In this document: positions 34,105-43,004 of the stretch, piece by piece | Numbering within the stretch: the stretch's first letter is position 1 | How the letters are laid out: every line of letters begins with the position of its first letter | NCBI RefSeq assembly: GCF_900109175.1 | Contig: NZ_FNZE01000005.1 | Coordinates: 186,001 to 250,000 of the forward strand | DNA: 64,000 nt | Direction: 5' to 3' | Source: Pseudomonas linyingensis | Lineage (GTDB): Bacteria; Pseudomonadota; Gammaproteobacteria; Pseudomonadales; Pseudomonadaceae | Made by a program: the position numbers and the translations under genes | The notes under the pieces: generated by a model | Told to the model about the DNA's origin: nothing | What the model saw: the letters and a program-made list of their open reading frames with translations, nothing else | The model's database searches: none

Positions 34105-35358
34105 ATGATGTCCCGCACCCCTCTTGCCCTCGCCGTCGCCACCGTCGCCAGCCTGTCCGCCCTGTCCCTGCCGGCCATGGCCGCAGGCTTCGTCGAGGAC
34201 TCCAAGGCTTCGCTGAACCTGCGCAACTACTACATCAACCGCGACTTTCGCCATGCCGACAGCAGCGCGCAGAGCCGCGCCGAAGAGTGGACGCAGAGCT
34301 TCATCCTCAACGTGCAGTCCGGCTACACCCCGGGCCCGGTCGGCTTCGGCGTCGACGCCCTGGGCCTCTACTCGGTGAAGCTTGACGGCGGCGAAGGCAC
34401 CCGCGGCACCCAGCTGCTGCCGATCCACGACGACGGCAAGCCGGCCGACGACTTCGGCCGCCTGGCGGTGGCCGGCAAGGCCAAGCTGTCCAATACCGAA
34501 CTGAAGGTCGGCGAGATGATGCCGGTGCTGCCGATCCTGCGTAGCGACGACGGCCGCTCGCTGCCGCAGACCTTTCAGGGCGGCATGCTGACCTCCCGGG
34601 AGATCACCGGCCTGACCCTGCACGGCGGCCAGTTCCGCCAGAACAGCACGCGCAACGACGCCAGCATGGAAGACATGTTCGCCTTCGGCGCCAGCTCCGA
34701 CCGCTTCAACTATGCCGGCGGCGAGTACCGCTTCAACCAGGAGCGCACCCTGGTCGGCGTCTGGTACGCCGAGCTGCAGGACGTCTACAACCAGCAATAC
34801 TTCAACCTCGTGCACAGCCAGCCGGTCGGCGACTGGACCCTGGGCGCCAACCTCGGCTACTTCATCGGCGGCGAGGACGGCGACGAACTGGCCGGCGAGC
34901 TGGACAACAAGACCGCCTCCGGCCTGTTCTCCGCCAAGTACGGCGCCCATACTTTCTACGTCGGCCTGCAGAAGGTCAGCGGCGACAACGGCTGGATGCG
35001 TGTCAACGGCACCAGCGGCGGCACCCTGGCCAACGACAGCCTGAACGCCAGCTTCGACAACCCCGACGAGCGCTCCATGCAGGTGCGCTACGACTACGAC
35101 TTCGCCGCCCTCGGCGTGCCCGGCATGACCAGCATGGTGCGCTACATCAAGGGCGACGACATCGATGTCAACGCCAGCATCGACGACGGCGAGGAGTGGA
35201 TCCGCGACATCGAGCTGGCCTACACCGTGCAGGCCGGTCCGCTGAAGGCCCTCAACGTCAAGTGGCGCACCTCGAGCATCCGCAAGAACTGGGTGAGCAA
35301 CGGCACCGACTTCGACGAACACCGCCTGATCGTCAACTACCCGCTGAACATCTTCTGA
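34105..35358 (+). CDS. OprD-family outer-membrane porin
   Basis: This 417-residue substrate-specific porin for small carboxylates has a signal peptide (MMSRTPLALAVATVASLSAL ... PAMAA, cleavage near residue 26). It starts GFVEDSKASLNLRNYYINRDFR, the OprD hallmark, and ends with an aromatic residue (IVNYPLNIF) for outer-membrane insertion. Beta-strand alternation runs throughout. GGAG lies 12 nt before ATG 34105 (ATG 34108 also possible). It is divergent from quiC1, so the substrate may be quinate, shikimate or a related aromatic acid (OpdK/PhaK-like). A Rho-independent terminator follows. A broken duplicate lies at 48061-48929. Confidence 0.92.
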   Translation: MMSRTPLALAVATVASLSALSLPAMAAGFVEDSKASLNLRNYYINRDFRHADSSAQSRAEEWTQSFILNVQSGYTPGPVGFGVDALGLYSVKLDGGEGTRGTQLLPIHDDGKPADDFGRLAVAGKAKLSNTELKVGEMMPVLPILRSDDGRSLPQTFQGGMLTSREITGLTLHGGQFRQNSTRNDASMEDMFAFGASSDRFNYAGGEYRFNQERTLVGVWYAELQDVYNQQYFNLVHSQPVGDWTLGANLGYFIGGEDGDELAGELDNKTASGLFSAKYGAHTFYVGLQKVSGDNGWMRVNGTSGGTLANDSLNASFDNPDERSMQVRYDYDFAALGVPGMTSMVRYIKGDDIDVNASIDDGEEWIRDIELAYTVQAGPLKALNVKWRTSSIRKNWVSNGTDFDEHRLIVNYPLNIF

Positions 35359-35422
35359 TCGTCTGCACTACCGGCCGCTGTGGCAGCGGCGGCCGTCTCC
35401 ACGGAATAGTTCGTCCCACTTC

Positions 35423-35448
35423 GCCCGTCCTAGTGACGGGCTTTTTTT
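35423..35448 (+). terminator. Rho-independent terminator of oprD
   Basis: Stem GCCCGTC / GACGGGC with a 5-nt loop, followed by seven T. The same terminator, slightly diverged, follows the broken oprD copy (48994-49018). Confidence 0.85.
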
Positions 35449-35455
35449 CGTTTCT

Positions 35456-35635
35456 GCTTCGCTGACGATCTCGTTCTCCAGCGCCGCGACCCAGCGGGTG
35501 AGGACGCGGCCCTCGAGCACGGAGATGCCCGTCTCGTAACCAATGTGCAGGTGCGGTACGGCTCGCCCGCCTGGCGGGATGACCACCAGATGCATGGACA
35601 GCCCCTGCGCCTCGACCGTCTGCTCCGAGATGCCG
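35456..35635 (-). pseudogene. Fragment of the cupin gene, left copy
   Basis: These 180 bp align without gaps, by eye, with 49842-50021 inside the intact cupin gene; about one base in ten differs. Neither start nor end of the gene is present. It directly follows the oprD terminator, so an intervening segment equivalent to 49019-49841 is deleted here. It is part of the direct duplication that brackets the iac island. Confidence 0.85.
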
Positions 35636-36033
35636 CGGCCAGACGCATCGACTCCTCGGCACCGCTCTTGGGACGGCGCGGGTTGGCGAGAGCTATTCGC
35701 TGATCCAGCGTTTGGCCTTGTCGAGTTCCTGGTTATTGAACACCCGGACGTGCCCCGACATCGCCAGCGGACGCGGGGTCTGGCGGCGTGATTGAGGCAA
35801 GTTGAAGGCGGCGGCATCGCCGAAGGGTAACCCAATAGATATCGTTGCACTTGACCGAAGTATTGAGCGAGGCACCGCGAGCCTCGCGAGATACAGCCAA
35901 GACCTCGCGCGACGCAAATGTCGCGCTGGAAATGATATCAACGCCGCTACGGAATCATTCACGACCACGCGGATGCTGTTCTCCTGGCCCGCCTCGGTCC
36001 ATTTGCTGCTTCAGACGGAGGCAGGAACAGCAG
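35636..36033. other. 398-bp junction region at the left end of the iac island
   Basis: No intact gene. On the minus strand a frame ends at 35693 with SGHVRVFNNQELDKAKRWIS, which resembles the end of a small SpoIIAA-like/STAS protein, but its upstream part is not coding-like. Probably a remnant at the insertion boundary. Confidence 0.3.
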
Positions 36034-36513
36034 TCAGTCGGAGAGCGCCTTCAGATTATCGAACAGCTTCGACAGCAATACGTTGGTACGGTGAACCTCG
36101 GCTGAACTCAAACCCTGGAAGCTGCTGCGAAACAGCTTGCTGACCGAGCCGCGAATCAGCTCCAGGCTTTCCACCCCCTTATCGGTCAAAGAAACCAATG
36201 TCACTCGACCATCCTCGCTGGATGTCACCAGGTTCACCAACCCTTCATCCCGCATGCGGTAGACGATCTTGGTGGTGGTCGGCAGCTTCGCTACGGCCTG
36301 ACTGGCGATGTCGGATATGCTCAGTTCCGAATGTTCCTTCAGAATCATGATGATGCGCCAGCGCGGCACATCCATGTCGACACGCTTCAGCAACCGCTCC
36401 ATCTCTTGGCTATACAGTGCGTTTATCTGCGCAATCCAATAGAAGGGAAATTCGCGACGCTTGAAGTTTTCGCTCAGCGGGTCGTACATGTCGACTTTGC
36501 GTTTACTGGTCAT
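36034..36513 (-). CDS. iacR: MarR-family regulator of the iac cluster
   Basis: This 159-residue winged-helix repressor has MarR core motifs: DVPRWRIIMILKEHSELSIS, then the recognition helix area LPTTTKIVYRMRDEGLVNLV and wing SSEDGRVTLVSLTDKG. ATG 36513 (MTSKRK) is chosen, with GGAGATC upstream; 36489 is possible. It lies last in the leftward iac series, separated from iacG by 306 bp with its own palindrome. Known biology: IacR represses iac genes and is relieved by indole-3-acetate. Assignment rests on context plus family. Confidence 0.8.
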   Translation of the reverse strand: MTSKRKVDMYDPLSENFKRREFPFYWIAQINALYSQEMERLLKRVDMDVPRWRIIMILKEHSELSISDIASQAVAKLPTTTKIVYRMRDEGLVNLVTSSEDGRVTLVSLTDKGVESLELIRGSVSKLFRSSFQGLSSAEVHRTNVLLSKLFDNLKALSD

Positions 36514-36819
36514 CGGACAGCAAGATCTCCGGCCGTATCCGACTATTCGGATCGGGTAATAATTGACCCGAAATTTTAGTGTGATTCGGGGGGAGGCGCG
36601 AGCATTTTCCCGGTCGGGGAGCGGCAACAGGACCCGCTCTTCGCCAGTGGAACTCCGTGAGAATTGCACGATGACATGACAGCCCCATGCCGGGGCTTCC
36701 CGGGCTGCTCGCGATAAGAGCGCTTTCGCAACAGAGCTAAAGCCTGCCCATGCGGAGGCAGCCTGCATGCCCAATCAGATCACCCAAGACACCCGCCACG
36801 CCAAAACCGGCATCGAAAA
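36514..36819. promoter_or_regulatory. 306-bp iacR upstream region with candidate operator
   Basis: TCGGGT-N8-ACCCGA at 36552-36571 is a perfect 6-bp inverted repeat about 40 bp before the iacR start. It lies in an AT-rich patch that could hold the iacR promoter, fitting MarR autoregulation. Nothing else was identified in the gap. Confidence 0.45.
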
Positions 36820-37755
36820 TCACACTCCTGATTCCCCCTTCTGGATTGAGCTGTAGATCATTTTCAACATGGCCTTGAGGGCTGCTTGCTCGTCCGCATC
36901 GAGCGGTGCAAGCATCTTGTGCTCATGCTCGATCGCGGTATCGAGGAGCTGAGCAGCCAAACGCTTGCCTTGTTCCGTCAGCACAAAACAGCTCCCATCC
37001 ACTTGCAACAGGCCTCTTTCCTTCAGCCACTCGCCAATGGATACCAGCTCCTTCAGGGGCTGGGACACGAAACGGCAGATCTGCTCCTGCTCCATCAGTT
37101 CGCCATCGGCCAGCAGGGTGAGCACCCGCCACTCCTCGGCGGTGACCCCGAAGTGACTCAACCGCGGATAGAAATCGCTGGCATAGGCGTTGAGCGTCTG
37201 GCGCAGCTGGTACAACAGATAGTCGCCGAGAAGGCCCCGGGCTTCGAGCGCCTCGGTCGGAGCCTGTACAGCCGGATGGACTTCCGGCACTGCATAGCGT
37301 CCATTGTGGAACACCAGCGAACTGACGTTCTCCTCGTAGGCGTAGTCGATGACCTCCCCCACGATGATGAAGTGGTCCCCCCCCTCATAGACATTCCAGG
37401 TCTTGCACTCAAACGAGGCCGAGGCCCCGGGCAGCAGGGGGCAGCCGTGTGCATCGTCGCGGGTGTGCAGACCGGCGAACTTGTCCTCGCCACGGCGGGC
37501 GAAGCGATTGGACAGGTCGATCTGGTCGTTGCGCAGCACGTTGATGGCGAATGCCTTGCCTTGCGCGAAGGCGTCCAGGCTCCAGGCACCCTTGTCGATG
37601 CTCCAGAGCACCAGCGCCGGCTCGATCGACAGGGTGTTGAAGCTGCTGGCGGTCATGCCGATCGGCTGCCCCTCGGCATCGCGGGTGGTGATAACGGTGA
37701 CGCCGGTGGGGAACTTGCCCAATGCCCGACGGAAGTCTTTAGGATCGAATTTCAT
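36820..37755 (-). CDS. iacG: Flavin reductase with C-terminal MarR-like domain (IacG-type)
   Basis: Supplies reduced flavin to the IacA monooxygenase. 311 residues. Residues 1-~165 form a flavin reductase-like FMN-binding barrel (FPTGVTVITTRDAEGQPIGMTASSFNTLSIEP). Residues ~185-300 are a MarR-like winged helix (WRVLTLLADGELMEQEQICR; GLLQVDGSCFVLTEQGKRLA). The same two-part plan is known in the reductase component (C1) of p-hydroxyphenylacetate hydroxylase, where the MarR part controls activity by effector binding. It is separated from iacF by the TRAP genes. Confidence 0.85.
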   Translation of the reverse strand: MKFDPKDFRRALGKFPTGVTVITTRDAEGQPIGMTASSFNTLSIEPALVLWSIDKGAWSLDAFAQGKAFAINVLRNDQIDLSNRFARRGEDKFAGLHTRDDAHGCPLLPGASASFECKTWNVYEGGDHFIIVGEVIDYAYEENVSSLVFHNGRYAVPEVHPAVQAPTEALEARGLLGDYLLYQLRQTLNAYASDFYPRLSHFGVTAEEWRVLTLLADGELMEQEQICRFVSQPLKELVSIGEWLKERGLLQVDGSCFVLTEQGKRLAAQLLDTAIEHEHKMLAPLDADEQAALKAMLKMIYSSIQKGESGV

Positions 37756-37802
37756 GGGGGCTCCGGTTCAATTCAAAACGGCAGGAAACTTTCGTCCGGA
37801 CA

Positions 37803-39119
37803 TCAGCCCAGCGAATGGGGCAGCAGAAGCGACAGCGCGGGAATGGCGATGATCAGTCCCAACCTCACCACATCGGCCACCACGAACGGGGTCACCCCCC
37901 TGAAGATGGTGGACAGCTTCACGTCGGGAACCACCCCGCGCAGCACGAAAACATTCATGCCGACCGGAGGCGTGATCAGGCTGATCTCGGTCACCACCAC
38001 CACCAGGATGCCGAACCAGATCAGATCCATGCCCATGGCCTGCACCATCGGATAGAACACCGGCACGGTCAGCAGGATCATCGACATGCTTTCCAGCACG
38101 CAGCCCAGCAGCATGTAGATCACGATCAGGACCAGAATCACCCCGAACAGGCTGAACCCCTGCCCCATCACCCAGTCACGCAGCATCATCGGCAGGCCGG
38201 TCAGATTGATGAAGTTGGAAAAGACCAGCGCGCCGATCACCAGGAAGAACAGCATCGCGGTGGTGCGCACCGCATTGCTGAGCGAGCTGTACATCATGCT
38301 GAAGCTCAGCTTGCCGCTGAACAGCGCGATCAGGAAGGCACCGGAAGCGCCGATACCCGCCGCCTCCGTGGGGGTGAAGATGCCGGCGTAGATCCCGCCC
38401 ATCACCACGATGAAGATCAGATTGATCCCCCAGACCCCCTTGAGAGCGCTCAGTCGCTCCTTCCAGCCGGAACGGGCCCCGGCCGGCCCGCTGCCCGGAT
38501 TCAGGCGCACCGTGACCATCACCGCAGCCATGTAGAGCAGGATGCCGATCAACCCCGGGATCAGGCCGGCGATGAACAGCTTGCCGATGTCGGTTTCGGT
38601 CATCAGCCCGTAGACCACCAGGATCACGCTCGGCGGGATCAGGATGCCCAGGGTGCCCCCGGCCGCGATGGCGCCGGTGGCCAGGCTGTCCGAGTACTTG
38701 TATTCGCGCATCGAAGGCATGGCCACCTTGGACATGGTGGCCGCGGTGGCCATGGAGCTGCCGCACACGGCCGAGAAGGCGCCGCAGGACACCACGGTGG
38801 CCAGCGCCAGGCCGCCCTTGAAGTGGCCCAGAAAAGCATTGGCCGCCCGGTACAGCTGTTTCGACATGCCCGATTCGGTGATCAGGTTGCCCATCAGCAG
38901 GAACAACGGTACCACCGACAGGCCGTAGGCCAGACCGGTATCAAAGGCCGTCGAGGACACCATGTTCAGCGCCGCGCTCCAGCCACGCGGATTGCCGAAG
39001 CCGATCTGCTGCATCAGCGCAAACCCGACAACCCCGACAACGCCCATGGCCACCCCCAGAGGTACCCGGGCCAGAATCAGCACCATCAGTGCTGCAAAGC
39101 CGATCAGACTCGCCTCCAT
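37803..39119 (-). CDS. TRAP transporter large permease (DctM-type)
   Basis: This 438-residue inner-membrane protein has about twelve TM helices and DctM signatures: AATMSKVAMPSMREYKYSDS and GGTLGILIPPSVILVVYGLM. It works with DctQ and DctP for sodium-driven uptake of an organic acid. It is encoded 4 bp after the small permease, inside the iac series, and ends 47 bp before iacG. The substrate is presumably indole-3-acetate or a breakdown product; that is inference from position. Confidence 0.9.
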   Translation of the reverse strand: MEASLIGFAALMVLILARVPLGVAMGVVGVVGFALMQQIGFGNPRGWSAALNMVSSTAFDTGLAYGLSVVPLFLLMGNLITESGMSKQLYRAANAFLGHFKGGLALATVVSCGAFSAVCGSSMATAATMSKVAMPSMREYKYSDSLATGAIAAGGTLGILIPPSVILVVYGLMTETDIGKLFIAGLIPGLIGILLYMAAVMVTVRLNPGSGPAGARSGWKERLSALKGVWGINLIFIVVMGGIYAGIFTPTEAAGIGASGAFLIALFSGKLSFSMMYSSLSNAVRTTAMLFFLVIGALVFSNFINLTGLPMMLRDWVMGQGFSLFGVILVLIVIYMLLGCVLESMSMILLTVPVFYPMVQAMGMDLIWFGILVVVVTEISLITPPVGMNVFVLRGVVPDVKLSTIFRGVTPFVVADVVRLGLIIAIPALSLLLPHSLG

Positions 39120-39123
39120 CAGG

Positions 39124-39642
39124 TTATTCTCCTCGAACGCTATGCATGCTGCTGCCGAGCAGCAGGCGAATGATCAGGGCAAGGGTGGCAAGACCGGTGG
39201 TCAGGGCCATCATGAAGGCCAGCCAGGCCAACGGGATCTGCAGCACCGCCGTGGTGTCGGCATAGCGCTGCACCTTCAGCGCGTGCTGCCAGAGCACCCA
39301 GGTGAAGGCGCCGAACGCCAGGACGTTGATCGCCCCGATCAGCCAGTACTGGATACGCTGGACCAGCGGACTGAGAGCCGCGTCGAGCAGGTCCACCGCG
39401 ATGTGCCCGTCCTCGGCGGTCACCAGCGCCAGACCGATGAAGATCACCGCGGCCAGCATCAACTCGGTCAGCTCGAACGCTCCGTTCACCGGAGCGGAAA
39501 ACAGGTAGCGGCCGACCACGTCGACCAGGGTCATGGCCATCATGAGGAACATCACGATGGCAGCCGTGCCACCGAGCAGGTGGCGGTACAGCAGTACCAC
39601 CACCTCCCGGCCGCCGGATGAAGCTCTGAACGATGCTTTCAT
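39124..39642 (-). CDS. TRAP transporter small permease (DctQ-type)
   Basis: This 172-residue protein has four TM helices (AAIVMFLMMAMTLVDVVGRYLF; AVIFIGLALVTAEDGHIAVDLL). ATG 39642 is chosen; GTG 39657, overlapping the dctP stop, is an alternative. It is the middle gene of the dctP-dctQ-dctM operon. Confidence 0.88.
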   Translation of the reverse strand: MKASFRASSGGREVVVLLYRHLLGGTAAIVMFLMMAMTLVDVVGRYLFSAPVNGAFELTELMLAAVIFIGLALVTAEDGHIAVDLLDAALSPLVQRIQYWLIGAINVLAFGAFTWVLWQHALKVQRYADTTAVLQIPLAWLAFMMALTTGLATLALIIRLLLGSSMHSVRGE

Positions 39643-39653
39643 CGGCGCCCCCG

Positions 39654-40685
39654 TCACTTGCTGGCCAGGTTGTGGCTTAGTTGATTGCTCAGTTGACGGA
39701 ACTCTGCCAGTGCATCCTGGCCATTCACGCCGGCCGCTTCAGCCTGCTTCAGCCATTCCTGCTCCATCGGCTCGCTGGCAGCACGGATTTCGCCCATGAA
39801 GGTATCGGTGGCGGTCAGCACCTCGTTGCCGTTGGCCTTGATGGTCTGCAGCCCTTTGGCATCCTCAACGTCCCACATGTGGCCGGCCAGGCGCGCGAGG
39901 GCTTCGCCGGAAACCTTGTCGATAGCGGCGCGATCCTGCTCGGGCAGACTCTCGAAGCGCTCCTTGTTCATCACCACGAAGAAGCTGAAGTTGTACAGGC
40001 CGCCCGGCACCAGGGTGGTATGGGTGGCCTTCTTGTCGATGTTGAAGGCCGGCACCGACTCCAGCGGGAACAGGGTGCCGTCGGCCACGCCGCTGGAGAT
40101 CAGCTCGTAGGTGCTGGAGGACGGCTGCTGCAGCGGCACATAGCCCAGGCCCTTGGACAGATCGTTCATGATCCCGCCGCCGACCCGCAGCTTCATGCCC
40201 TTGAGGTCGGCGGAGCTGCTGACGCTGTGCTTGCTGTTGTGGATATGGCCCGGCCCGTGGGTGAAGAGCCCCAGCAGCTTGGTGTCCTTGTGCTCGCCGG
40301 CCGCGCTCAGGTACTTGTTGTAGACCCGCCAGTAGGCCACCGAAGTGGCTTCGGCGCTGTTACCGCCGAACGGGAACTCGACCATCTTGTAGAGGCTGAA
40401 GCGGCCCGGCGTGTAACCATGGGCGCCATAGGTGATGTCGGCCTGCCCCTCGGCCGCGATGTCGTAATGTACCCGCGGATGCCCCAGCGCCGATGGCAGC
40501 ATCACCACCTTCACGCGACCCTCGGTCACCTGCTCCACGCTCTTGGCCCAGGGCTCCATCACATCTCGCACCAGAGGATGCCCCGCGGGCAACCACGAAG
40601 ACATGGTCAACCGGGTTTCCGCCTGCACACCCGAAGCCAGGAAGGCCATCGTCGTCATTACCGCTACACGCCAGATCTTTTTCAT
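39654..40685 (-). CDS. TRAP transporter substrate-binding protein (DctP-type)
   Basis: This 343-residue periplasmic binding protein has a signal peptide (MKKIWRVAVMTTMAFLASGVQA). The mature part shows the DctP helix/strand pattern and LKGMKLRVGGGIMNDLSKGL, where the Arg that pairs with the ligand carboxylate lies. ATG 40685 is 92 bp downstream of the iacF stop. This gap, the largest in the iac series before iacG, may hold a promoter. It determines what the transporter takes up. Confidence 0.9.
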   Translation of the reverse strand: MKKIWRVAVMTTMAFLASGVQAETRLTMSSWLPAGHPLVRDVMEPWAKSVEQVTEGRVKVVMLPSALGHPRVHYDIAAEGQADITYGAHGYTPGRFSLYKMVEFPFGGNSAEATSVAYWRVYNKYLSAAGEHKDTKLLGLFTHGPGHIHNSKHSVSSSADLKGMKLRVGGGIMNDLSKGLGYVPLQQPSSSTYELISSGVADGTLFPLESVPAFNIDKKATHTTLVPGGLYNFSFFVVMNKERFESLPEQDRAAIDKVSGEALARLAGHMWDVEDAKGLQTIKANGNEVLTATDTFMGEIRAASEPMEQEWLKQAEAAGVNGQDALAEFRQLSNQLSHNLASK

Positions 40686-40776
40686 TGTTATTGCCTCGCT
40701 TCTTGTTTTGAGTTCCGCCCGAACGAGAGTTCGGGCAGGGCAATGAACCACTCCAACCTTTAACGCCAACTGCCTT

Positions 40777-41742
40777 TCAAATATCCACCACCAGACGCGC
40801 GCTCTTCGCCCGCGAGCAACACAGTGCGATCTGGTCGTTGTCCGCCTTTTCATCGTCAGTGAGGAAGCGATCGCGATGCTCGGGGATACCTTCGAGCACA
40901 TCGCAGATACAGGTCCCGCAGACGCCCTCTTCACAGGACATCTGCACCTTCACGCCCGCCGCCTTCAGCGCCATGGAGATGCTTTGGTTCGGACCGACCT
41001 GCACGGTCACATCACTAATTTGGGCGTACACCTCGAACGCCTCGCCGCTGACGTCCACCTCGGCACTGAAGTACTCGAAGTGGATCTGTCGGTCGGGCAG
41101 ACCGGCGCCCCTGGCCTGCTCGATCACCCAGTCCATGAACCCGCCGGGCCCGCAGACGTAAAGGTGAGTGCCAGGCGGAGCCGCGCGGCACAGCTGCGGC
41201 GGGTCGAGACGCGCGGCTTCGCCAGCATCGTCGAAGTGCAGGGTCAGGCGCTCGCCGAACGCGCGCTCGAGCTCGACGAGAAACGCCGCCTTGCTCTCGC
41301 TGCGGCTGCAGTAGTGCAGCTCGAACGACTTGCCGGCGGCCTTGAGCGCATAGGCCATGGCGATCATCGGCGTGATGCCGATGCCGCCGCCGATCAGCAG
41401 GCTGTGCGTGGCATCCATGTCCAGGGGGAAGTGGTTGCGCGGGGCACCGATCTGCACCCGACTACCCTCCTCCAGGCTGGCGTGAATCTGCCGCGAGCCG
41501 CCGCGGGAGCCGGGATCGTTGAGGATCCCCAGCCGGTAGCCGGCACTGCCCGGCGCATTGCAGAGGGAGTACTGGCGGATCAGCTCCGGCCCCACGATCA
41601 CGTCGATGTGGGCGCCGGCTTCGAACGCCGGCAGCGGGCTGCCATCGGCCGCGGCCAGCTCGAACACCGCGATCTCGTCGGTCTGGTCTTCGCGCCGGGT
41701 CACGATGGCGTCGATAAGGCTATTGCTCATAGTGCTTGTCAT
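40777..41742 (-). CDS. iacF: PDR/VanB-type ferredoxin oxidoreductase (IacF-type)
   Basis: Electron donor for the IacCD oxygenase. 321 residues: FMN/FAD-binding barrel (~5-100, RQYSLCNAP), NAD-binding domain (GGGIGITPMIAMAYAL; YVCGPGGFMDWV), and a C-terminal plant-type 2Fe-2S domain with CEEGVCGTCICDVLEG and a fourth Cys in ALCCSRA. ATG 41742 has GAGG upstream; ATG 41730 is an alternative. It follows iacE by 10 bp. Confidence 0.88.
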   Translation of the reverse strand: MTSTMSNSLIDAIVTRREDQTDEIAVFELAAADGSPLPAFEAGAHIDVIVGPELIRQYSLCNAPGSAGYRLGILNDPGSRGGSRQIHASLEEGSRVQIGAPRNHFPLDMDATHSLLIGGGIGITPMIAMAYALKAAGKSFELHYCSRSESKAAFLVELERAFGERLTLHFDDAGEAARLDPPQLCRAAPPGTHLYVCGPGGFMDWVIEQARGAGLPDRQIHFEYFSAEVDVSGEAFEVYAQISDVTVQVGPNQSISMALKAAGVKVQMSCEEGVCGTCICDVLEGIPEHRDRFLTDDEKADNDQIALCCSRAKSARLVVDI

Positions 41743-41752
41743 GGGAAGTGCC

Positions 41753-42508
41753 TCAGCGCATGAATAGGCCGCCGTTGATATCCAGGGTCGTGCCGGTGGT
41801 GAAGTAGGCTTCCGGGCGCGCCAGTTGCACGACCATGTCGCCGATGAAATCGGCATCGCCCAGCCGGCCGACCGGAATGGCACCGAGCAGGCCCGGCAGG
41901 CGCTCCTCGGGAACCAGCGCCTTGACCATCGGCGAGTCGATCGGCCCGGGAGCGATCGCGTTCACCGTCACGCCCTGGCCGGCCAGCTCCTTGGCGAACA
42001 CCTTGGTCAGGGTGACGATGGCGCCCTTGGAGGCGGCATAGTGGGCGCCGGTCGAGGTGCCGCCGTTCTGCCCCGCGAGCGAGGCCATGTTGACGATGCG
42101 GCCGTAGCCCCGGTCGGCCATGTGCCGCCCGATCACCTGGCAACCAGAGAAGGTGCCACCCAGATTGATGTTCACCACCTCGGCGAACTCCTCCGGCGAG
42201 ATCTCCATCAGCGGTGTCGCCCGGGTGACCGCGGCGTTGTTCACCAGCACCTGCAGATCGCCCCAGCGCTCCAGCACGGCAGCCAGGGCAGCCTCGAAGT
42301 CGGCCTTGCGGCCCACGTCCAGCGCCAGCGACATGACCCGCTCGCCGCTGGCGTCCATGGCCCGGGCGGCCGTCTCCGCCGCCGGCAGCGAGCGATCGGT
42401 CAGCACGACCCGATAGCCGGCCGCCAGCAGACGGGCGGCGATACGGTTACCCAGGCCCTGGGCGGCTCCCGTGACCAGCGCTACATGGGATTGTGTCGGG
42501 TTGCTCAT
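41753..42508 (-). CDS. iacE: Short-chain dehydrogenase/reductase (IacE-type)
   Basis: 251 residues. TGAAQGLG (residues ~14-21) is the NAD(P)-binding turn, NNAAV the central motif, and the catalytic Ser and YAASK complete the classic SDR set. Published iac work assigns IacE to reductive handling of an oxindole intermediate. It lies between iacD and iacF at about 10-bp spacing on both sides. Confidence 0.85.
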   Translation of the reverse strand: MSNPTQSHVALVTGAAQGLGNRIAARLLAAGYRVVLTDRSLPAAETAARAMDASGERVMSLALDVGRKADFEAALAAVLERWGDLQVLVNNAAVTRATPLMEISPEEFAEVVNINLGGTFSGCQVIGRHMADRGYGRIVNMASLAGQNGGTSTGAHYAASKGAIVTLTKVFAKELAGQGVTVNAIAPGPIDSPMVKALVPEERLPGLLGAIPVGRLGDADFIGDMVVQLARPEAYFTTGTTLDINGGLFMR

Positions 42509-42518
42509 TCGCTACTCC

Positions 42519-43001
42519 TCAGAAGATGAAGCTGACGGTGCGCAGGAAGCCGTCGGCATGCAGCAGCTTCACCACCTTCTGCTCCATCCGGAAGCCGTCG
42601 CCGACGCGCCGGAGGATGTACTCGACGTTGGCCGGGTAGCTCACCAGCTTGCCGTGGCGCAGCTCGTTGAGGGTCATGGCGCAGCGGGCGATGACCACCT
42701 CGTCTCCGGCCTCGAGGATGCGCACCCGCGACATCATGCGCACCGTGTCGCCTACCGACAGGGCCGACACCGACTCGCCGTTCTCCAGGCGGGCCACCCG
42801 CATGCGGCGCATGTCGGCATCGTCCAACGCCAGGTTCAGGGTGTTCAGGTAGTCGGTTGCCTTCAGGTCGGCCGGGACGATATAGAGCCCCTCCTCGGTC
42901 CACAGGGACAGCCACTCCTGATAGCCCTTGTGATCGAGCAGATCCGCTTCGTAGCCGATGAATTCAGTGACCTGCGCGAGCAGTTGAGTGTTGGATCGCA
43001 T
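42519..43001 (-). CDS. iacD: Aromatic-ring-hydroxylating dioxygenase beta subunit (IacD-type)
   Basis: 160 residues with the cone-shaped NTF2-like fold of small oxygenase subunits (FIGYEADLLDHKGYQEWLSL; LARCAMTLNEL-like IARCAMTLNELRHGKL). It has no catalytic site; it stabilises the alpha3beta3 oxygenase. It is encoded 3 bp after iacC. Confidence 0.88.
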   Translation of the reverse strand: MRSNTQLLAQVTEFIGYEADLLDHKGYQEWLSLWTEEGLYIVPADLKATDYLNTLNLALDDADMRRMRVARLENGESVSALSVGDTVRMMSRVRILEAGDEVVIARCAMTLNELRHGKLVSYPANVEYILRRVGDGFRMEQKVVKLLHADGFLRTVSFIF

Positions 43002-43004
43002 CGC

